Below are positions 8,245-15,800 of a stretch of 44,533 nt of DNA, one piece after another. The DNA lies in assembly GCA_964546125.1 (NCBI GenBank), contig CAZJIS010000006.1, positions 1 to 44,533 on the forward strand, given 5' to 3'. Origin of the DNA: Phil1 sp964546125. GTDB taxonomy: Bacteria > Bacillota > Clostridia > Christensenellales > CAG-138. The translations under genes were made by a program, and so were the position numbers. The notes beneath the pieces were generated by a model. That model was given only the letters and a program-made list of their open reading frames with translations, was not told the origin of the DNA and searched no databases. How positions within the stretch are numbered: the stretch's first letter is position 1; each line of letters starts with the position of its first letter.

Positions 8245-8529
8245 AATCGAAAAATGCACTCCCCTGGGCGATGATCATTTTACCGGTCGGATCATGCTTC
8301 TAAAACAAAAACTTTCATCCGAACGCCTGCGCATGCCGGGCACGAAGAGCACCTTTCGCTTCTTGGTGCGAAAGCTCACAGCCGCTTTCATTCAGCCCCC
8401 CGATCGTTTCATAAAACGGCGCCCCCCGCATCCCTCACAGGCGCATAGAATGCGCGGGGTTAACATGATCCTAACAGCGAACGCCAAGCGCGGGCAATTG
8501 CGGATCGCGCGCCTTCTGTTGCAGGGCGC
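8245..8529. other. Intergenic stretch with hairpins, no gene recognised
   Basis: No convincing coding sequence. It holds a perfect hairpin CTTTCGC/GCGAAAG (8353-8359 with 8368-8374) and a second one, GCGCAT-aga-ATGCGC (8441-8455). The right arm of the second can alternatively pair with CCCCGCAT at 8424-8431, giving mutually exclusive folds. No terminator-type T-run follows. The yqeC promoter lies after this stretch, so the hairpins would be transcribed only from a further upstream start. Confidence 0.35.
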
Positions 8530-8558
8530 TTGAACAGGATTTTTGCAGGTGATATACT
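8530..8558 (+). promoter_or_regulatory. Promoter of the yqeC-yqeB-xdhC operon
   Basis: TTGAAC (8530-8535), 17 nt, TATACT (8553-8558). The expected transcription start near 8565 excludes the open-frame TTG at 8543 as the yqeC start. Confidence 0.65.
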
Positions 8559-8629
8559 ATTTGATATATATTCGGATGTATATCGGGCGCCGCGCCGCGT
8601 ATACGCCGTTTGGGAAAGGCCGTCCGCGC

Positions 8630-9376
8630 ATGATTTATTCTGATAACCGTTGCCGTCCCGCGGACGCGCTGCTGACTATAAGCGACGGCCCCGCCATCTT
8701 CGCCGTGGTGGGCTGCGGCGGCAAAACGACTTTTATCGGGAGCCTTGCGCGCGCGTCGTGCGGCAAAAAGGTCTTGATAAGCCCCACCACGAAAATACGG
8801 CCGATGACGGAGCCCGGCGTCGCGCTTTGCCAAACGCTCGACGCATGCAAAGCGCATGTGCCGGCGCGCAGCATCCAATGCCTTGGCATAAGCAACGGAA
8901 CAAGCGGCAAACTCGAAGCGCTGCCGCCCGATTTGCTTGCGGCGATCGCGCCCGGCTACGACCTTGTTCTTTTGGAGGCGGACGGTTCGCGTGGCCTGCC
9001 CTGCAAGGGCTGGCTTGCGAGCGAGCCTGTGATCCCCCCTTATTGCACGCACACCGTGGGTATCGTCACGCTCAAGGCGCTCGGCAAACCCGCGGATGAA
9101 CGAAATGTTTTGCGCCTGCCCGAGTTTTTGAAGCTGACCGGCCTCCATAGGGGCGACGTCATTCTTGAACAGGCGCTCGCGCGCATGGTTTGCGGGGCAG
9201 AGGGCATGTTCCGCAATGCCGTGGGCAAACAATGCCTTTTTGTGAACCAAGTTGAGGATGAACACGCTGCCGCCGCCGCGCGCGCGTTTCTTTTGGAACT
9301 TCGCGCGCACGCGCCGGGGCGTTTTTTCCGCCTTGCTTACGGAAGCGCGCGCAGCGACTGCTGGACGGAGGTTTGA
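8630..9376 (+). CDS. yqeC: Selenium cofactor biosynthesis protein YqeC
   Basis: 248 residues. P-loop GCGGKTTFI near residue 24, then SPTTKIR and LLEADGSRGLPCK, the signature of the YqeC family. Family members are linked genetically to selenium-dependent molybdenum hydroxylases and are thought to act in making or inserting their labile selenium cofactor. It is first in a three-gene operon with yqeB and xdhC. The start is uncertain: ATG 8630 fits the family, ATG 8576 is the other possibility; no strong ribosome binding site is seen for either. Confidence 0.88.
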   Translation: MIYSDNRCRPADALLTISDGPAIFAVVGCGGKTTFIGSLARASCGKKVLISPTTKIRPMTEPGVALCQTLDACKAHVPARSIQCLGISNGTSGKLEALPPDLLAAIAPGYDLVLLEADGSRGLPCKGWLASEPVIPPYCTHTVGIVTLKALGKPADERNVLRLPEFLKLTGLHRGDVILEQALARMVCGAEGMFRNAVGKQCLFVNQVEDEHAAAAARAFLLELRAHAPGRFFRLAYGSARSDCWTEV

Positions 9377-9378
9377 TC

Positions 9379-10191
9379 GTGCATACTGAACTTATCGTCA
9401 TCCGCGGCGGGGGCGACCTTGCTACGGGCGTGATCCAAAAGTTTTACCGCAGCGGTTTTCCGCTTCTGGTGCTGGAGGCGCAGGCGCCCACCGCCATCCG
9501 CAGGAGCGTCGCGCTGTGCGAGGCGGTCTATCATGGGGAGGCGCGCGTGGAGGATGTGCGCTGCGCGTTGATCCCCGACCTCCGCGCGATGCGGGCCTGC
9601 CACGAGCGCGGCGTGGCGCCGATGCTCGTCGACCCCGATGCAAGCTCTATTGAAAGGCTCAAGCCCCGCTGCGTGATCGATGCGATTTTAGCCAAAAAGA
9701 ACCTCGGCACGCACAAAGCTATGGCGCCCGTCACAATAGCCCTCGGGCCGGGGTTTTTGGCGGGCAAAGACGTGCATGCGGTCATTGAAACCATGCGCGG
9801 ACACGACCTTGGCCGCCTGATCCTTGAAGGAAGCGCACAGCCCAACACGGGCATACCGGGCGAAATCGGCGGCAAAAGCGCGCAGCGCGTGCTGCACGCG
9901 CCCTGCGGGGGCGAAGTCGCGCATATGCGCCGCATCGGCGATGTGGTAAACGCCGGCGAGCCGATCTGCACGGTTGGGGGAATGCCTGTCGCCGCCCCGT
10001 TCACGGGCCTGCTGCGCGGCCTGATCCGCGAGGGCCTCACCGTGCCCCAGGGCATGAAGATCGCCGATGTGGACCCGCGGCCGGAGGCCGACTGGCGCAC
10101 GATTTCCGACAAGGCCCGCTGCCTCGGCGGCGCGGCGTTAGAAGCATACCTTTACTTAAATCGGATTCAGAACACGGAGGGTCGTTTATGA
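9379..10191 (+). CDS. yqeB: Selenium-dependent molybdenum hydroxylase accessory protein YqeB
   Basis: 270 residues of the EF2563/YqeB family. The N-terminal IRGGGDLATGV is a nucleotide-binding-like glycine loop; LGPGFLAGKDV and the C-terminal region (VNAGEPICTVGGMPVAAPFTGLLRGLI) resemble a lipoyl/biotinyl-type fold. The family accompanies selenium-dependent xanthine or nicotinate dehydrogenases. GTG at 9379 is chosen because GGAGG (9367-9371) stands 7 nt before it; this puts the start 2 nt after the yqeC stop. Its stop overlaps the xdhC start (ATGA), so all three are translationally coupled. Confidence 0.88.
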   Translation: MHTELIVIRGGGDLATGVIQKFYRSGFPLLVLEAQAPTAIRRSVALCEAVYHGEARVEDVRCALIPDLRAMRACHERGVAPMLVDPDASSIERLKPRCVIDAILAKKNLGTHKAMAPVTIALGPGFLAGKDVHAVIETMRGHDLGRLILEGSAQPNTGIPGEIGGKSAQRVLHAPCGGEVAHMRRIGDVVNAGEPICTVGGMPVAAPFTGLLRGLIREGLTVPQGMKIADVDPRPEADWRTISDKARCLGGAALEAYLYLNRIQNTEGRL

Positions 10192-10973
10192 CGCAGGATA
10201 TCTTGGCCTTTGCCCAGCTTCACGCGGCGCAGGGCGAAAAAGTGGCGCTCGTCACCGTGACGGGCACGCAGGGAAGCTCCCCGGCAAGCGCCGGGCAGTT
10301 TATGGCGGTGCTCGCGGACGGAACGTCGATGGGCACGGTAGGCGGCGGCGCAAGCGAGCACGCAGTCGTTCAAAAGGCGGTCGAGGCGATGGCGGGCGGC
10401 ATGAAGGTGTTTGAATTCGCTTTTGACCACGCGCAAAGCGGCATGGTTTGCGGCGGCAGCATGCGCGGCTTTGGCAATGTGCTTGGCAGCGAGAACCATT
10501 TGATCGTTTTCGGCGGCGGACATGTGGGGCAAAGCCTTGCGCCGCTTGCAGCCGCAACCGGGTTTTTTGTGACCGTCATCGAAGACCGCCCCGAGCTTGC
10601 CGCGTCTTTTTCAGGCGTGCGCTATGTGCTCGCAAAGCCCGAGGACTATGAAAAGAAGATTGTGCTATCCCCTTCGACGTTCGCGGTGATCTGCACGCGC
10701 GGCCACCGCACGGATGGCGAAGCTTTGCGTTTTTGCCTTGGGAAGCCCCTTGCCTACCTCGGCATGATCGGCAGCTCTCAAAAAGTGAATACCCTTTTTG
10801 AGAACCTGCGGCGCGAGGGCTATGGCGAAGAACAATTGCGAAAAATCTACACGCCCATCGGCCTCGATATTGCAAGCGCGATCCCCGCGGAGATCGCCGT
10901 TTCGATTTTGGCGGAAATCCTCCTTGTGAAAAACAATGGCTCTCCGCGTCATAAGCGAATGATGAGCCTATAG
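10188..10973 (+). CDS. XdhC/CoxI-family molybdenum hydroxylase maturation protein
   Basis: 261 residues. The N-terminal XdhC_CoxI domain has the TVTGTQGSSPASAGQFM and GTVGGGASEHAV motifs; the C-terminal Rossmann-like domain has FGGGHVGQSLAPLA and ends with the conserved GLDIASAIPAEIAVSI block. XdhC proteins bind molybdenum cofactor and support its sulphuration and insertion into xanthine dehydrogenase-type enzymes. The start overlaps the yqeB stop by ATGA. No molybdenum hydroxylase or molybdopterin synthesis gene is in the window, so the client must be elsewhere. Confidence 0.9.
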   Translation: MTQDILAFAQLHAAQGEKVALVTVTGTQGSSPASAGQFMAVLADGTSMGTVGGGASEHAVVQKAVEAMAGGMKVFEFAFDHAQSGMVCGGSMRGFGNVLGSENHLIVFGGGHVGQSLAPLAAATGFFVTVIEDRPELAASFSGVRYVLAKPEDYEKKIVLSPSTFAVICTRGHRTDGEALRFCLGKPLAYLGMIGSSQKVNTLFENLRREGYGEEQLRKIYTPIGLDIASAIPAEIAVSILAEILLVKNNGSPRHKRMMSL

Positions 10974-10988
10974 ACCTGAAATCGAAAA

Positions 10989-11018
10989 GCTGCGGCGCGG
11001 TAAAAATCGCGCCGCAGC
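10989..11018. terminator. Bidirectional terminator between xdhC and ybaK
   Basis: A perfect 11-bp stem, GCTGCGGCGCG (10989-10999) with CGCGCCGCAGC (11008-11018), and an 8-nt loop. It is followed by CTTGTTT on the plus strand and TTTTCGATTT on the minus strand. It lies between the convergent xdhC and ybaK genes. Confidence 0.85.
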
Positions 11019-11041
11019 CTTGTTTGAAATATAAATGCGCG

Positions 11042-11506
11042 CTACCCGACCGCGCAAACATCCGCCCATTCCCCGCCCGAGCAGCGTTCGAGTTCCTCGC
11101 AGCTCAACTCCACCGCGCTTTGCGCGCTGCCCGCCGCCGGGAAAACGGTGGCGAAGCGCCGCAGCGAAACATCGAGGTAAACCGGCACGCCCGCGGGCAG
11201 AGCAAACGGGCAAACGCCGCCCACCGCGTGCCCCGTGAGCGCCACGGCTTCCTCGGGCGCGAGCATGCGCGCCTTCATGCCAAAGCGGGCCTTGAATTTT
11301 TGGTTGTCGACCCGCGCGTCGCCCGCGGCGACGACGATCAGGCAGCTTTCGCCGTTGCGAAAGGACAGCGTTTTTGCAATGCGCGCGGCCTCGACCCCGA
11401 CGACGCGCGCCGCAAGCTCCACCGTGGCGCTTGATACTTCAAATTCGCGGATGCGCTCCGCCAGGCCATAGGGCGCAAGGAAGCGCCGGATCGTTTCAAC
11501 AGACAT
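11042..11506 (-). CDS. YbaK/EbsC-family aminoacyl-tRNA deacylase
   Basis: 154 residues, the full length of the family. Conserved features are AARIAKTLSFRNG (catalytic lysine region), VVAAGDARVDNQKFKARFG and GHAVGGVCPFALP. Known members hydrolyse mischarged Cys- or Ala-tRNA(Pro). GGAG precedes the ATG. It is last in a minus-strand run of four genes with gaps of 13, 10 and 29 nt. The exact substrate tRNA cannot be told. Confidence 0.9.
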   Translation of the reverse strand: MSVETIRRFLAPYGLAERIREFEVSSATVELAARVVGVEAARIAKTLSFRNGESCLIVVAAGDARVDNQKFKARFGMKARMLAPEEAVALTGHAVGGVCPFALPAGVPVYLDVSLRRFATVFPAAGSAQSAVELSCEELERCSGGEWADVCAVG

Positions 11507-11535
11507 TTTTTTATCTCCTTGGTTCGGCTAAAAAT

Positions 11536-12180
11536 TCATCCCCGGGCAGCTTGGTTACGGATCCTGCGCCAGAGTTTTGTTTGCAAAACGATGAAATCGC
11601 GCACGGCGGCCGGGAAGCCGCGGCGGATGAAATAATCGTCGTTCTCGGGCGTCGTCACACCCGAAGCTTCGATGTAGGCTTGAAGGCTGCCCTCGTAAAT
11701 GCAGCAATCAGCAAGCCTCTTCTCCAGGGCGCCGATGCTGCCGGTCTCCCCGTGCAGGTCGAGTAAATACGCCGCAAAATCGACGCAGGTGAACGCATCG
11801 CGCAAGCGCACGCGCCGGCCAAACGGCAGCGCCGCGGCGTCGTAAAGGTTGTAGAGCATGCGATCGGCATGCGTTTTGCAATGCTCTATGCGCTCGGTCA
11901 TGCGCGCGTAGGCCGCGTCGTCGAGCGCAACGCGGCAGAGCTTGACGTCAAGATCGCGCCCGCCAACGAAAAAGTGCGAGGGATATTCGCGCATGAAGCT
12001 GCCCGAAAAGGGCGAATCGTAGCGCTTGCGCGAAAAAGAATACATCGTCGAAAGATTGCCCTCGAGCGCAACGGTCACATGGGTGTAGCGGCTGTTGCGG
12101 AAAAGGACGCGAATGAAGCGCCCGATCTTCGTATTCTGACGCGAAAAGAGCACATATAAGCATTTGCCCGCCTCTTGCAT
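11536..12180 (-). CDS. Permuted papain-like (YiiX/NlpC-P60 type) protein
   Basis: 214 residues, no signal peptide. It opens CLYVLFSRQNTKIGRFIRVL and carries RYTHVTVAL with H34 and FTCVDFAAYLL with C132. Histidine before cysteine is the order of circularly permuted NlpC/P60-like hydrolases such as YiiX. The family is widespread in Clostridia, without a known substrate; a cytoplasmic amidase or thioesterase is possible. ATG at 12180 follows GGAGG; the frame runs on upstream without a site. Neighbours: HD hydrolase gene 10 nt upstream, ybaK 29 nt downstream. Confidence 0.65.
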   Translation of the reverse strand: MQEAGKCLYVLFSRQNTKIGRFIRVLFRNSRYTHVTVALEGNLSTMYSFSRKRYDSPFSGSFMREYPSHFFVGGRDLDVKLCRVALDDAAYARMTERIEHCKTHADRMLYNLYDAAALPFGRRVRLRDAFTCVDFAAYLLDLHGETGSIGALEKRLADCCIYEGSLQAYIEASGVTTPENDDYFIRRGFPAAVRDFIVLQTKLWRRIRNQAARG

Positions 12181-12190
12181 TGCAGCCTCC

Positions 12191-12850
12191 TTAAAGCAGC
12201 CTTTGCCCGTTGACGGACAAACGGAACGCAAGCCCCAAAAACTCCGCCGCGCGGCGGCAAAGAAGCATGCGGTTGAGGAAAATTTCGAAATAGTCCATCA
12301 CCGAGCAATACTGCGTGTCGATGGTCATTTCAAGCGTAATGCTCTCTTTCCCCTCATCGATAAAGACGCGGCTCTCGCGCACGGCGTAATTAACGCGGTC
12401 ATGAATATCGAACTTTACCGCATCCTGCTCGCGCACGCGCGTGTGGCGCACGTCCGTCTTATCCGCCAAAATCACGGCCGCGGCAATGGCGCTGATCAAC
12501 TCCGCCGTGCCCTCATCGTGGTTGCCGATGGCGGCGATGATACGGGCGATCTCCGCCGGATCGCCCCCGAAGTTATCGAGGATGCGAAAGGCCATCATCG
12601 CCCCGCTTTGCGCGTGATCCGCGCGGTTGACGATGTTGCCGATGTCGTGAAGCCACGCGGCAATCTGCGCAAGCTCGGCCGTGCGCGCATCGTAACCCAA
12701 GGTGCGCAAAATATACTCCGCCGTATGGGCGACCTTGCCTGCGTGGGCAAAGCCGTGCTCGGTGAAGCCCATCGCCGCGAGCAGCGCGTCGGCCTCCTGA
12801 ATATAGGTGCGGATCGCGGAGTCCGCCCGGATCCCTTCAAATGTAAGCAT
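12191..12850 (-). CDS. HD-domain phosphohydrolase
   Basis: 219 residues. Metal-binding motif residues are H36/H42 (FAHAGKVAH), H68-D69 (WLHDIGN), H79 and H111-D112 (IGNHDEG), as in small HD hydrolases. The C-terminal region VMDYFEIFLNRMLLCRRAAEFLG is a conserved tail of a Clostridia-wide subfamily with no defined substrate. ATG at 12850 follows GGAG by 9 nt. It lies 13 nt after the MTA/SAH deaminase gene on the same strand. Nucleotide or phosphomonoester hydrolysis is the general expectation. Confidence 0.82.
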   Translation of the reverse strand: MLTFEGIRADSAIRTYIQEADALLAAMGFTEHGFAHAGKVAHTAEYILRTLGYDARTAELAQIAAWLHDIGNIVNRADHAQSGAMMAFRILDNFGGDPAEIARIIAAIGNHDEGTAELISAIAAAVILADKTDVRHTRVREQDAVKFDIHDRVNYAVRESRVFIDEGKESITLEMTIDTQYCSVMDYFEIFLNRMLLCRRAAEFLGLAFRLSVNGQRLL

Positions 12851-12863
12851 CAATCGTTTCTCC

Positions 12864-14156
12864 TTAAGCGAGGCTCCGGGCGATATCCCGCGCCTCGCGC
12901 ATAGTTTTTTCGATATCGATCGTCGTGAATGCGCCGTTCTCATAAAGTATGTTGCCGCGGATCATCGTCAGGCGCACGTCGCTTCCCCGCGCGGCGTAGG
13001 CAACGGCGGAAGCGGGATGATAAACCGGGCACATGCCGGGGGTTTCGGTGTTGATGAGGATCAGATCCGCCTGATAGCCCGCCTTTACGCGGCCGATCTG
13101 CCCCTCCCTCCCCTGCGCTTTGGCGCCGTTGACGGTAGCGAGCTTAAGCGCCTCGAACGCGGGCAGCCGCGTGGGGTCGCCGCTGATGCCTTTGGCTAAG
13201 ATCGACGCAAGCTTGATCTCCTCGAACAGATCGTGCGAGTTGTTCGAACAACAGCCGTCCGTGCCAAGCGCCACGTTGAGGCCGCGCTTTTGCATATCAA
13301 CAACGCGCGCGACACCGCTGCCGAGTTTGAGGTTCGACACCGGATTGTGCACGACGCTTACGCCGTTCTCGGCAAGAAGGCCGATATCTTCATCGCTGAG
13401 CCACACGCAGTGCGCGGCAAGAACCTTGGCGCGGAATACGCCGCTTTCATAAAACGCCCGTGCGGGGGTCATATTGCGGCGCGCAAGGCATTCGCGGTGT
13501 TCGGATTCGGTTTCGGAGAGGTGCAGGTGCAAGACGAGGCCGTTCCCGAGCGCGAGTTCAGCCGCTTTCTCCCACGCCTTTGGAAAGCTCGTATACTCGG
13601 CGTGGATCGACGCGTCCGCACGGACGAGGCCGGCGCCATCGCCGTGAAAATCGCGCACGAGCGCTTCCAGTTCACGAAAGCAGCGGCTGCTCAAATCGAG
13701 CTTGCCGTCGAGGGCGACGATGCCGTTGGAAAGAGAAACGCGCATGCCCACCTCGAGCGCGAGCGCCGCGATATCCAGCTCGCAAAAGTACATGTCGCTC
13801 ACCGAAGTCGTGCCCGAGGCGATCATCTCCGCAAATCCAAGGCGCGCGCCGGCGACGATCTGCTTTTGCGCAAGCTTCGCCTCCACCGGGAGCACATGGT
13901 CAAACAGCCATTCGCGCAGCGCATAATCATCCGCATAGCCGCGCAAAAGGCACATGGCCGTGTGCGCGTGGGCGTTGACGAGCCCCGGCATCAAAATCTG
14001 CCCGCGGCAATCGATCGTGCGCGCGGCGTGAAGCTCGGGTTTCTCCTTGCCAGCATAACTGATAAACCCGTTTTCAACGGCGACAAAACCGCCCTCCACA
14101 ACGGGCGCTTCATCGCACATGGTGAGGACGGTGGCGTTTTCAAACAGTGTATTCAT
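12864..14156 (-). CDS. mtaD: 5-methylthioadenosine/S-adenosylhomocysteine deaminase-type amidohydrolase
   Basis: 430 residues, TIM-barrel amidohydrolase. Metal ligands are in VNAHAHTAMCL, HLHLSETESEH, LAAHCVWL and LGTDGCCSNN, with the MtaD-type order and spacing. It would deaminate MTA, SAH or adenosine. SsnA and guanine deaminase are relatives; SsnA matters because it often lives next to yqeB/xdhC-type genes, but the HLHLSETESE and CCSNNSHDLFEE stretches fit MtaD better. ATG 14156 is used; an in-frame ATG at 14162 is possible, and no clear ribosome binding site is seen. Confidence 0.85.
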   Translation of the reverse strand: MNTLFENATVLTMCDEAPVVEGGFVAVENGFISYAGKEKPELHAARTIDCRGQILMPGLVNAHAHTAMCLLRGYADDYALREWLFDHVLPVEAKLAQKQIVAGARLGFAEMIASGTTSVSDMYFCELDIAALALEVGMRVSLSNGIVALDGKLDLSSRCFRELEALVRDFHGDGAGLVRADASIHAEYTSFPKAWEKAAELALGNGLVLHLHLSETESEHRECLARRNMTPARAFYESGVFRAKVLAAHCVWLSDEDIGLLAENGVSVVHNPVSNLKLGSGVARVVDMQKRGLNVALGTDGCCSNNSHDLFEEIKLASILAKGISGDPTRLPAFEALKLATVNGAKAQGREGQIGRVKAGYQADLILINTETPGMCPVYHPASAVAYAARGSDVRLTMIRGNILYENGAFTTIDIEKTMREARDIARSLA

Positions 14157-14184
14157 GCGCATATCATACCGCATTTTGTGCAGT

Positions 14185-14213
14185 TTGACCATATGCCTGT
14201 GCCGGTATATAAT
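14185..14213 (+). promoter_or_regulatory. Promoter of the glycerate-kinase-like gene
   Basis: TTGACC (14185-14190), 17 nt, TATAAT (14208-14213), with a GGGAGG ribosome binding site following at 14231. This is close to the consensus. Confidence 0.75.
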
Positions 14214-14243
14214 TGCAAGAAGAAGAAAAAGGGAGGACGTCCG

Positions 14244-15800
14244 ATGCAGATCACGAAATTCGCGCTCGGCATCCGTTTTGCCGTAATGGCGGAGCAGCCC
14301 GAACGGGACTTCGCGCGGCGGGTTTATGAAGAAATTTTCTCCGTGCTCACGCTCTCCGAGCTCGAGGGATTGCAGCTCTACGGCGGCAGCGATCCGCTGC
14401 CGGTGGAAGCCGCCGACGGCAGCGAGGACATTTTCCTCGCCGTGCTCATGGGCGGCGGCCTCAAGCAGATGCGCAAGGTTTTTGACGCCATCGACAGGGA
14501 CGCGGCCATCAGCATGTACCTGACGCACACGCGGCCCTATATTGAAAACAACCGCCTCGAGCACGTCGAGGGCCTTTCCTACTATGGCGCGGTGCAGAAA
14601 AACGGCGCCGTTACCGGCGGAAACGGCACACTCGACGGCCTCACCGTACCCAAAAAGCGCGGCAGGCGCTCGCCCGTGGGCAAGGGCATCAAAATTCTGC
14701 TCGCGCCCGAGGATTGCTCGCCCGGGCTTCCTTCGGCGGGCGCGATCAAACTCTTAACGCTCGCCGCGCGCAAGCATTATCAAGGCGTGAAGCTCGTGCC
14801 CATGCCCGTGAGCTACGGCGGGGCGGGCTTTGCGCGCGCGCTCATCACCGCTTACGACGGGGCGTTGCGCCGCGCGCAGACCACTTCGCCCGACGGCGGC
14901 GCAAAGGTCAAATCGGAATATGCGGTGCTGCGCGGCAAGCTCGCCGTCATCGAAACCGCGCCGCCCGAGCAGGCGCTTGCCCGCGGCATGGGCGACGCGC
15001 CGACCTCGCTGGGCACGGGCGAGCTGATCCGCCGCGCGCTCGACGAGGGGCTGCGCGAATTCCTCGTGGGCGTGCACGACAGGGCCGTGCACGATTGCGG
15101 CTTCGGCCTTGCGCGGGCGCTCGGCGTGAAGTTTTTTGACGAGGGCTGCAACGAACTTACCGGCGGCGCGGATGAGCTTTTGCGCATCGCCGAGGCGGAC
15201 GCGGAGTTCCTCAACCCCGCCATTCAAAACGCGCGTTTCGTGATCGCCGATGCGTCGGGCGAAGGCCCGCTCCCCGAGGGGGCGGAAAACTTCCTTTCGG
15301 TGCTGGGGAACACGCTTGGAGAAAAAATCGATCCCGATGCGGGTTTTGCGGGCGCGCTCGCCGCGCTCACGGGCGGGCAGATCGCCGCAAGCTATGAAAG
15401 TATCCTCGACGCGGCAGGTTTTGATAAGCTTCTAAAAGGCGTGGCGCTCGTTGTGACGGGCAGCCAAAGCTTAGATGAAATGACGACCGCGCCGGAGCGC
15501 GCGCTTTCCTGCATCCTCAGGCGTTCGGAGGCGCGCAGGATTCCCGCCGCCGTCATCGCCGGGCAGCGCGAAGAACACGACGCGGCGGCGCTCGGCCGCG
15601 CGGGCGTCATCCTCTTTGACGGCACGGCGGCCGACCCCCGTGCATCGTTCGCGGAAGCGGCGGACAGCTTGTTCCGCTTCATCCGCATCGGCCGCGATGT
15701 GGAAAAGATCGGCGCGCCCAAGAAGCCGCGCCAAAAATCGTTCATCCGTTTGCAATGGGAAAGCTGGCGCAGCCGCCCGAAGAAGCATCCGCTAGCTTAA
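14244..15800 (+). CDS. Glycerate kinase-like protein, altered active site, with an N-terminal extension
   Basis: 518 residues, against ~380 for class-I glycerate kinases. Residues ~148-500 follow that fold in order: ILLAPEDCSPGLPSAG (for APDSFKGSLSA), VPMPVSYGGAGFARAL (for VPMADGGEGT), SLGTGELIRRALDEG, VHDRAVHDCGFG (for GGSATNDGGAG) and VVTGSQSLDEMT (for ITGEGRLDGQT). Acidic residues of the ADGGEGT and TGEGRxD motifs are lost, and the CDVxNPLxGPxGA block is shortened. Residues 1-147 match no domain I know. The gene has its own promoter and a GGGAGG site. It may be a pseudokinase or an enzyme with a new substrate. Its stop overlaps the convergent pfkB stop by 9 nt. Confidence 0.7.
   Translation: MQITKFALGIRFAVMAEQPERDFARRVYEEIFSVLTLSELEGLQLYGGSDPLPVEAADGSEDIFLAVLMGGGLKQMRKVFDAIDRDAAISMYLTHTRPYIENNRLEHVEGLSYYGAVQKNGAVTGGNGTLDGLTVPKKRGRRSPVGKGIKILLAPEDCSPGLPSAGAIKLLTLAARKHYQGVKLVPMPVSYGGAGFARALITAYDGALRRAQTTSPDGGAKVKSEYAVLRGKLAVIETAPPEQALARGMGDAPTSLGTGELIRRALDEGLREFLVGVHDRAVHDCGFGLARALGVKFFDEGCNELTGGADELLRIAEADAEFLNPAIQNARFVIADASGEGPLPEGAENFLSVLGNTLGEKIDPDAGFAGALAALTGGQIAASYESILDAAGFDKLLKGVALVVTGSQSLDEMTTAPERALSCILRRSEARRIPAAVIAGQREEHDAAALGRAGVILFDGTAADPRASFAEAADSLFRFIRIGRDVEKIGAPKKPRQKSFIRLQWESWRSRPKKHPLA

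Noticed and set aside
9379..10973. Selenocysteine (in-frame TGA) codon in yqeB or xdhC
   Set aside because: Both frames are free of internal TGA; the selenium in this system is a labile cofactor.
13233..14243. Long plus-strand open frame ahead of the glycerate-kinase-like gene
   Set aside because: It is antisense to the MTA/SAH deaminase gene, with Arg/His/Ala-rich sequence; a promoter and ribosome binding site set the start at 14244.
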